This document shows, piece by piece, positions 59,337 to 64,000 of a stretch of DNA of 64,000 nt. The notes under the pieces were generated by a model. That model had not been told where the DNA came from. It did no database searches and was given only the letters and a program-made list of their open reading frames with translations. The translations under genes were made by a program, and so were the position numbers. The stretch is from NCBI GenBank assembly GCA_902776305.1, contig CACYPS010000003.1, positions 164,779-228,778 of the forward strand, read 5' to 3'. The stretch is from an uncultured Lachnospiraceae bacterium. Its GTDB lineage: Bacteria; Bacillota; Clostridia; Lachnospirales; Lachnospiraceae. Positions within the stretch are counted from its first letter, which is position 1; the number at the start of each line of letters is the position of its first letter.

Positions 59337-59359
59337 GGAACCCGTAAACTACAGGTTCC
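59337..59359 (-). terminator. Terminator of the racemase gene
   Basis: GGAACC and GGTTCC, with GTA/TAC inside the loop, followed on the minus strand by TCTTTCT. It overlaps the last codons of the racemase gene. Confidence 0.7.
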
Positions 59360-60209
59360 CCGATGTATGAGCTACCACTGTTCTTCCGTTATGAAGAATT
59401 CTGACTTGACCTTGTAAACGAGGAGCACCATCCTCGGAAACTTCTACTGTCAGACCGCCTCCCGGCTGGCTGAGAGTCATCCGGACAGGCGCTCCGCTTT
59501 CTGCTGCCAGATATGCGACCGCAGCGGTTGTACCGCTTGCGCAGGAGTTCTCCCAGCAGATCGTATCTGCTGACGGTACATAAACGAGAGGTTTCAGCCT
59601 TGCATTTGCACGATCAAGGAACATAAGGCCGATAGCGTCTGCATCGAGCTCCCTGCACCATATGCGGGCGTACTCTTCCGCCTGAACCTTCTCCATATTT
59701 TCCTCCATGATAACATGGAGGATACCTTCAAAACAGACTACGGGCACATCTCCCGCACCCGGTAGTACCACTCTCTCAATCTTCTCGGGACAGGGCATAT
59801 TGACTGTGCCTGTCCAGCTTCCATCGCTCATTCCCTCGACCTTGGCTCTGATCGGTTCCTGCGATCCGGAAACACGCATGATTACTTCGGATTTCACAGC
59901 TCCTGCCTTTGCAACCGCGTATACAGCCGCACACATGGAAGCATTTCCGCAGAACTCTCCGCCCGCCATGCGAAGCGCGATATCGCAGGAATCGTCTTGC
60001 GAAAGAAAACCGACCTGCTCCGACTCCGGAATGATCCGCATAAGCTCTGCAGCGATCCGGGGCTGCAGAGCGACCGGCACCGGGGTCGTGACCAGTATGG
60101 TGATGTTCCCGGTGGGGTCTAAGACACAGTACTCTACCTCCGCATGAAACTGCTCCCGGTCATTCTCCCGGTCATTGCTGATTTCTTCATTCAACATATC
60201 TGCTGCCAC
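59349..60209 (-). CDS. CntK-like (DapF superfamily) amino-acid racemase/epimerase
   Basis: A 286-residue cofactor-independent enzyme of the DapF fold. The two catalytic cysteines are Cys87 in MAGGEFCGNASM and Cys223 in CWENSCASGT. With DPTGNITILV and LSQPGGGLTVEV, these match the histidine racemase CntK of staphylopine synthesis better than DapF, as judged by eye. It probably inverts the alpha-carbon of an amino acid, perhaps histidine. It is the last gene of the amino-acid importer operon, 16 bases after the ATPase gene. The start is GTG 60209, with ATG 60197 as an alternative. Confidence 0.75.
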   Translation of the reverse strand: MAADMLNEEISNDRENDREQFHAEVEYCVLDPTGNITILVTTPVPVALQPRIAAELMRIIPESEQVGFLSQDDSCDIALRMAGGEFCGNASMCAAVYAVAKAGAVKSEVIMRVSGSQEPIRAKVEGMSDGSWTGTVNMPCPEKIERVVLPGAGDVPVVCFEGILHVIMEENMEKVQAEEYARIWCRELDADAIGLMFLDRANARLKPLVYVPSADTICWENSCASGTTAAVAYLAAESGAPVRMTLSQPGGGLTVEVSEDGAPRLQGQVRILHNGRTVVAHTSGNL

Positions 60210-60225
60210 TTCTCATCTTCCGTCC

Positions 60226-60984
60226 TTATCGCTGATAATTCCTCAGGAACTGTATAGTTCTTTCCTGGGTCGGATCGCCGAAGACCTGTTCAGGATCTCC
60301 CTCCTCAACGATGACGCCTTTATCCATGAATATGACGCGGTTGCTGACCGCTCGCGCGAACGGCATCTCATGCGTTACGACAACCATCGTCATCTTCTCC
60401 TCTGCGAGCTGACGAATAACTTTGAGAACTTCACCTGTAAGCTCAGGGTCAAGCGCACTGGTCGGTTCGTCAAAAAAGAGAATTTCAGGCTTCAGGGCAA
60501 GTGCACGGGCAATTGCGACACGCTGCTGCTGACCGCCTGAAAGCTGGCAGGGATAAGCATCCGCGCGGTTTTCCAGATTCATCTTCCTAAGAAGCTCCAT
60601 CGCTTCCGCGCGTACCTCTTCCTTATGGCGCTTCTGTACGTGAACCGGGGCGTCCATAATATTCTTAAGTACCGAATAATGCGGAAACAGGTTGAACTGC
60701 TGAAAAACCAGTCCGAAATAGCGCTTGATCTGGGACAGTTCAGCGTGATGGACATACGTTGCGACGCCGTTTGCGTTCGTGGTGACGGCACTTCTCCCCA
60801 TATAGGAGATGTCACCTGCGTCAATCGTCTCAAGGAAGGTGGCACAGCGAAGGAGCGTACTCTTTCCGGAGCCGCTGGGTCCGATGACACTGACGACTTC
60901 GCCGGAATCGACATGCATGCTGATATCCTTAAGAACCTCCAGATCGCCGAACGATTTCTTGATTCCGTTCATCTGTAAAATCAT
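60226..60984 (-). CDS. Polar amino-acid ABC importer, ATP-binding protein
   Basis: A 252-residue ATPase of the GlnQ/HisP type: Walker [13 protein letters not shown]-loop [10 protein letters not shown], signature [15 protein letters not shown], Walker [13 protein letters not shown] and switch His (VTHEM). It energises the permease encoded 17 bases upstream. A 25-residue insertion between Walker A and the Q-loop ([17 protein letters not shown]) is slightly longer than usual. Confidence 0.94.
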   Translation of the reverse strand: MILQMNGIKKSFGDLEVLKDISMHVDSGEVVSVIGPSGSGKSTLLRCATFLETIDAGDISYMGRSAVTTNANGVATYVHHAELSQIKRYFGLVFQQFNLFPHYSVLKNIMDAPVHVQKRHKEEVRAEAMELLRKMNLENRADAYPCQLSGGQQQRVAIARALALKPEILFFDEPTSALDPELTGEVLKVIRQLAEEKMTMVVVTHEMPFARAVSNRVIFMDKGVIVEEGDPEQVFGDPTQERTIQFLRNYQR

Positions 60985-61001
60985 ATGCGCATCCTCCTTC
61001 C

Positions 61002-61649
61002 TTACTTGTAATAGTCAAACGCCTTTTCAATGCGTTCCATGATGAAGGCAACTAGATAGTTCGCGGCGAAATAGAAGACGCCTGCAATGACGAACGGCAT
61101 AAATGACGTCTGCGACGCAGCGATCTGTTTCGCGATAGAGAACATTTCGTTATAAGCCAGTGTGAACGCCAGAGAAGTGTCCTTTACCAGCGTAATGATT
61201 TCATTGGTAACAGATGGCAGAATAGCTTTCAGGACCTGCGGCAGAATAATCTTGAAAAAGGTCTGAACCTTATTGTAGCCGAGAATTTCCGCAGCTTCAT
61301 ACTGACCGACCGGAATAGTCTCCATACCTCCTCTGTAGATCTCCGCAAAGTACGCCGCATAATTCATGGAGAAGCCGAGCAGAATGGCTGTGAACCGGTA
61401 GCCGCGAATATTCATTCCGAACAGATAATAAGGTCCGAAGTACCACATGAGGAGCTGCAGCATAAGCGGGGTTCCTCGCATTATGGCAATGTAAATCTTG
61501 GTGATCTCGCGCACTATCGTGAATCTTGACCGGCGCAGGAACATGACAATCATGCCGAGCGGCATGGAAAACAGAATTGTCAAAATGAAAATAGCACAAG
61601 AGCGAAGCATGCCCTCTCCCATGGAGGACAGCATGGTAGAAAAGCTCAT
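61002..61649 (-). CDS. Polar amino-acid ABC importer, permease
   Basis: This 215-residue permease of the HisM/GlnP family has about five membrane helices and the EAA loop [22 protein letters not shown], which binds the ATPase. [16 protein letters not shown] is a characteristic opening block. It should form a homodimer, since only one permease gene is present. It is followed by the ATPase and racemase genes. Confidence 0.94.
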   Translation of the reverse strand: MSFSTMLSSMGEGMLRSCAIFILTILFSMPLGMIVMFLRRSRFTIVREITKIYIAIMRGTPLMLQLLMWYFGPYYLFGMNIRGYRFTAILLGFSMNYAAYFAEIYRGGMETIPVGQYEAAEILGYNKVQTFFKIILPQVLKAILPSVTNEIITLVKDTSLAFTLAYNEMFSIAKQIAASQTSFMPFVIAGVFYFAANYLVAFIMERIEKAFDYYK

Positions 61650-61740
61650 AAATCATTCTCCTCTTAAAAATCTAATATCGCGCAGATATCGCTGAATTCT
61701 GTTGCTAATATAACGCGAAAGAGGTGAAATACCCCTAATT

Positions 61741-61772
61741 AAAGAAAAAGCACGGGCCGTATGAACCGGCCC
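61741..61772 (-). terminator. Terminator between the binding-protein and permease genes
   Basis: GGGCCG and CGGCCC around a seven-base loop, ending in GTGCTTTTTCTTT on the minus strand. Partial read-through here would give more binding protein than permease, as in many ABC importers. Confidence 0.75.
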
Positions 61773-61844
61773 AATGCCTCTTTCATGTGTCTTAAGAAAT
61801 CTGCTCTGCGGGTGTGCTCGGCGCTCCCCGCAGAGGAACTTAGC

Positions 61845-62771
61845 TTATGAGTTGTTGTCTGTGATCAGGAAGGATCCTGCTGTCATATCGATAGCGATCG
61901 CATCGATTGCGCCGGCCTTAAGATCGTTGTAAGCGATTGTGTATGTCTCATACACTTTAAGCTCTGCAAATGTATCGGCGAGGTCTTTCTGAGAATCCTG
62001 AAGCATGTCATAAGCAGATGTGGCAGTCTGAACGCCGACGATCTTTCCGCTCAGGTCTGCGAGCGTCTTGATATCGGAATCACCGGGGACCAGAATGCCC
62101 TGTGTGTTATTGGAATATGTGATGCCCCATGTGTAATCATCCTCGCGGCCTTCCTTCGTGAAACCGGACCAGATGCAGTCACAGCTGCCTGCGTTGAGCT
62201 CCATGTCCTTTGCATCCCAGTTGAACGGTACGGACTCATATCCCCATCCGAGGTAATCGCAGACCGCCTGGCAAAGCTCTACGTCAAAACCGCCGACGGA
62301 TCCGTCATCCTGAAGGAAGGAATACGGCGGATAGTCAAGGTCGAAACCATGCTTGAACGTAAAGCTGCTGTCTCCCGAGCCTTTTTCAGGGAGAGTAGAC
62401 GGATCGATATCATCCGCTTTGAGGCACAGATAATCTTTGATATCCGGATACTTCTTACCGATCTCATCGTATGTACCGTCAAGTACAAGTGCCTGAACAG
62501 CGCCGCTGACAGTCTCTGCAAGTTCTTCGTCACCTTTACGGAAACCGATCGCATAGGATTCAACACCGAGGTCTTCCTCAAGAAAATGATAGGATGACGC
62601 AGCTTTTGCAGCTTCTACTTCAGCTGAAGTGTCGGCAGCCTCGACAGCTGTGGATGTATCGGCTGTCCCGGCGGGCTCAGTGGAAGCGGTTGTAGAAGAT
62701 GAGGAACCGCAGCCGGCGATAGAAACCGGAATGAGTAACAATGCCATAATGAGAGCAAGTTTCTTTTTCAT
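61845..62771 (-). CDS. Amino-acid ABC importer binding lipoprotein, apparently circularly permuted
   Basis: A 308-residue lipoprotein (lipobox SIAGC, Cys21) with a linker rich in Ala/Thr/Glu (22-60). The binding fold is in an unusual order. Residues 61-108 (HFLEEDLGVESYAIGFRKGD and LDGTYDEIGKKY) match what is normally the C-terminal end of SBP_bac_3 proteins. From 137 onward (FKHGFDLDYPPYSF, GGFDVELCQAVCDYLGW, AIDAIAIDMTAGSF) comes the normal N-terminus and middle, and the protein ends at TDNNS. A linker (119-136) joins the two. GGAGGAG precedes the ATG. The ligand is a polar amino acid by family. Confidence 0.85.
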   Translation of the reverse strand: MKKKLALIMALLLIPVSIAGCGSSSSTTASTEPAGTADTSTAVEAADTSAEVEAAKAASSYHFLEEDLGVESYAIGFRKGDEELAETVSGAVQALVLDGTYDEIGKKYPDIKDYLCLKADDIDPSTLPEKGSGDSSFTFKHGFDLDYPPYSFLQDDGSVGGFDVELCQAVCDYLGWGYESVPFNWDAKDMELNAGSCDCIWSGFTKEGREDDYTWGITYSNNTQGILVPGDSDIKTLADLSGKIVGVQTATSAYDMLQDSQKDLADTFAELKVYETYTIAYNDLKAGAIDAIAIDMTAGSFLITDNNS

Positions 62772-62874
62772 TATAAATCTCCTCCATTTTTAAGACGTCT
62801 CGCGTCAAACTTCTATCATATTATCACGTTACCGTACTAAAAGGAAGTCTTTTTTTCATCTATTTATAATACGT

Positions 62875-62959
62875 GAGGATGCGCAGGGATTCGGTTTGGA
62901 AGATGTCAGCTAACGCTGATCCGAATCCCGCGCCATGTCTCGCGAGCGAGCCTTGAATC
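62875..62959. repeat. 85-bp structured repeat, family 3, copy 2 (inverted)
   Basis: The reverse complement of 25564-25648 with four differences by eye, including the nested stems. It occupies most of the gap 62772-63084 between the binding-protein gene and the divergent membrane-protein gene. The remainder has no clear promoter apart from AT-rich sequence. Confidence 0.85.
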
Positions 62960-63084
62960 TTCAGCGAGCAATATCCCCGACTCTATTGCGAAATCATAAC
63001 AGGTCATTGTAAAATGTATTTATTCTTTAAATGCAAAATACGAGGAATACAGGCAGAAATTCCGGCAGCTGTAAGGGGGTATCT

Positions 63085-63750
63085 ATGGATATAAAGAATA
63101 TTTCAAGTATTGACATGTCTTCTCTCTCAACAGAGCAAGCATACGAATTAGGACTCAATTCTATCTTTCTTGAGGATGACGGGACCTACAACTGGATCTA
63201 CTGCATGAAAATGCGTCAGGACCTGTCCATGTTCAAATTCATTTTTAAAATCGTCTCTGCCATGTATGCATTAATGGTCATTATAATACTCCTTTTGATA
63301 CATGGCTCCGGTGATGTTCTCGAGCTCCTCGGCATTTTCGCTCTCTGCTATGCCGTTATTGTCCTTGTCATTATCTTCTCATATTGGCTTATCGATAAGA
63401 TATTTAAAGGCAACTATATGCTCATTTTCGAAATGAATGAGGAGGGAATCACATTTTCCCAGACAACAGATCAGGCAGAGATGACCCGGATGATAGCAGC
63501 TACATCGGCAGCCGTCAATCTGGCAGGCAACAATGTCGGGGGTGTAATCGCCGGCACAGGCATGGCCTTCAGACCGAATTCCTATCACGCAGACTTTTCA
63601 AAAGTAATGTCCGTCAAGGGAAAGAGGGAAGAAAATCTGATATGGGTCAATACCTTCGCCCAGTTCCTTCAGGTATATGTGCCGTCTGATGCATATGAAT
63701 TTGTCTGGCAGTATATAACGCAGCGCTGCGTAAAAGCCAGGATATCATAA
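63085..63750 (+). CDS. Two-helix membrane protein of unknown function
   Basis: A 221-residue protein with two adjacent membrane helices (about 58-78 and 85-112), a cytoplasmic N-terminus and a C-terminal domain with FEMNEEGITFSQTTDQAEMT and a Gly/Ala-rich stretch. The layout (YcxB-like: two helices, then a small beta domain ending in a residue pattern FAQFLQVYVPSDAY) suggests a YcxB/DUF-type membrane protein. ATG 63085 follows AAGGGGG; the longer frame from 63031 lacks a site. A clear terminator follows. Confidence 0.68.
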   Translation: MDIKNISSIDMSSLSTEQAYELGLNSIFLEDDGTYNWIYCMKMRQDLSMFKFIFKIVSAMYALMVIIILLLIHGSGDVLELLGIFALCYAVIVLVIIFSYWLIDKIFKGNYMLIFEMNEEGITFSQTTDQAEMTRMIAATSAAVNLAGNNVGGVIAGTGMAFRPNSYHADFSKVMSVKGKREENLIWVNTFAQFLQVYVPSDAYEFVWQYITQRCVKARIS

Positions 63751-63781
63751 GCCGAAGAATACCGATTACTATTTGAAAAAA

Positions 63782-63813
63782 GGCTGCATTATTTTGCAGC
63801 CGCTTTTCATTTA
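63782..63813 (+). terminator. Terminator of the two-helix membrane protein gene
   Basis: GGCTGCA and TGCAGCC around TTATTT, followed by GCTTTTCATTT. Confidence 0.85.
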
Positions 63814-63975
63814 TTTCAGTTCTACAGGAGAATAAGTTTGAAAGTAAACTTTCAAACTTGTGATTATGCCGGGGCGCCCCCAGCTTTCCTCCATTGTTTC
63901 TAAATAGACTCTCGGAATCTCTAGGCCGCATAAATACTGGCTTCCAGAGATTCCATTTTTTAAATTCCCCCACAT
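63811..63975 (-). CDS. Possible 54-residue open frame in a structured region, unknown
   Basis: ATG 63975 is preceded by AGGAAA and the frame stays open for 54 codons. It starts MWGNLKNGISGSQYL and ends SPVELK. The same stretch contains a perfect palindrome (63834-63859) and a terminator-like hairpin (63914-63954). The composition of the frame looks protein-like, but it may be a fragment of a mobile or repetitive element. I recognise no family. Confidence 0.35.
   Translation of the reverse strand: MWGNLKNGISGSQYLCGLEIPRVYLETMEESWGRPGIITSLKVYFQTYSPVELK
63834..63859. repeat. Perfect 12-bp inverted repeat
   Basis: AAGTTTGAAAGT and ACTTTCAAACTT around AA. It lies 20 bases beyond the terminator of the membrane protein gene and could be an operator or an element end. 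Confidence 0.6.
63914..63964 (+). terminator. Terminator-like hairpin near the right edge
   Basis: GGAATCTCT pairs with AGAGATTCC over a 23-base loop, followed by ATTTTTTAAA. No plus-strand gene is visible directly before it, so it may end a small RNA or belong to a leader that continues beyond the window. Confidence 0.5.
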
Positions 63976-64000
63976 TTTCCTGCTGAATTTTAAAAAAACA

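Noticed and set aside
61845-62771. A truncated or frameshifted binding protein rather than a permuted one
   Set aside because: The part missing at the C-terminus is present intact at the N-terminus in one frame with a linker, and a signal peptide and ribosome site are in place.
1-64000. CRISPR array, rRNA, tRNA, prophage or intact insertion sequence
   Set aside because: No regularly spaced direct repeats, tRNA-like cloverleaves, rRNA segments, integrases or full transposase genes were seen on reading both strands.

Overview
The window reads as a chromosome segment of an anaerobic Bacillota (Clostridia-like, moderate GC). Supporting this are an NADH-linked hydrogenase-type NuoE/NuoF pair, an oxygen-sensitive class III ribonucleotide reductase with its radical-SAM activase, AGGAGG-type ribosome binding sites, intrinsic terminators, an LTA-synthase-like enzyme and a Wzx/Wzy polysaccharide locus with CpsC/D-like proteins. 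I see no rRNA, tRNA, CRISPR array, prophage or intact insertion sequence.

Layout. 0-9 kb is housekeeping and metabolism, all on the minus strand: hydrogenase subunits, uridine kinase, an RsmJ-type rRNA methyltransferase, a sodium symporter, a one-frame fusion of a 3-hydroxyisobutyrate-dehydrogenase-type enzyme with a GH13 alpha-amylase, and D-serine ammonia-lyase. 9.2-13.7 kb is one giant secreted subtilisin-like protease. 13.9-41 kb is a cell-surface glycan region. A minus-strand operon starts with the initiating phosphoglycosyltransferase (28.3 kb) and runs through glycosyltransferases, a sulfotransferase-like gene, a Wzx flippase and a PF14907-type nucleotidyltransferase. A divergent plus-strand operon carries a GT2, a Wzy-like polymerase, a secreted Ig-like protein, two Wzz-ATPase proteins and another GT2. 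An acetyltransferase, a cysteine synthase and an LTA-synthase-like protein follow.

39.4-44.4 kb looks like a ribosomally made, modified peptide (RiPP) system. It has a 57-residue Cys/His/Gly-rich precursor with its own promoter and a hairpin behind it, a radical SAM/SPASM enzyme, an HPr-kinase-like/PqqD fusion, a small S26-type peptidase and a convergent ABC exporter. The parts resemble kinase-bearing lasso-peptide loci, but the lasso cyclase is missing and a radical SAM enzyme is present instead. This is my leading candidate for an undescribed system.

45-54.6 kb has a zinc-ribbon membrane-protein operon, an aldo/keto reductase, nrdG and an nrdD with a C-terminal redoxin domain under tandem NrdR-like boxes, then a TPR/DUF4037 pair. 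54.7-64 kb has a C69 dipeptidase, a GNAT, a HATPase anti-sigma-like protein, a MATE transporter, and an amino-acid ABC importer operon that ends in a CntK/DapF-like racemase. The binding protein of that importer appears circularly permuted. Three families of short structured repeats are scattered between genes.
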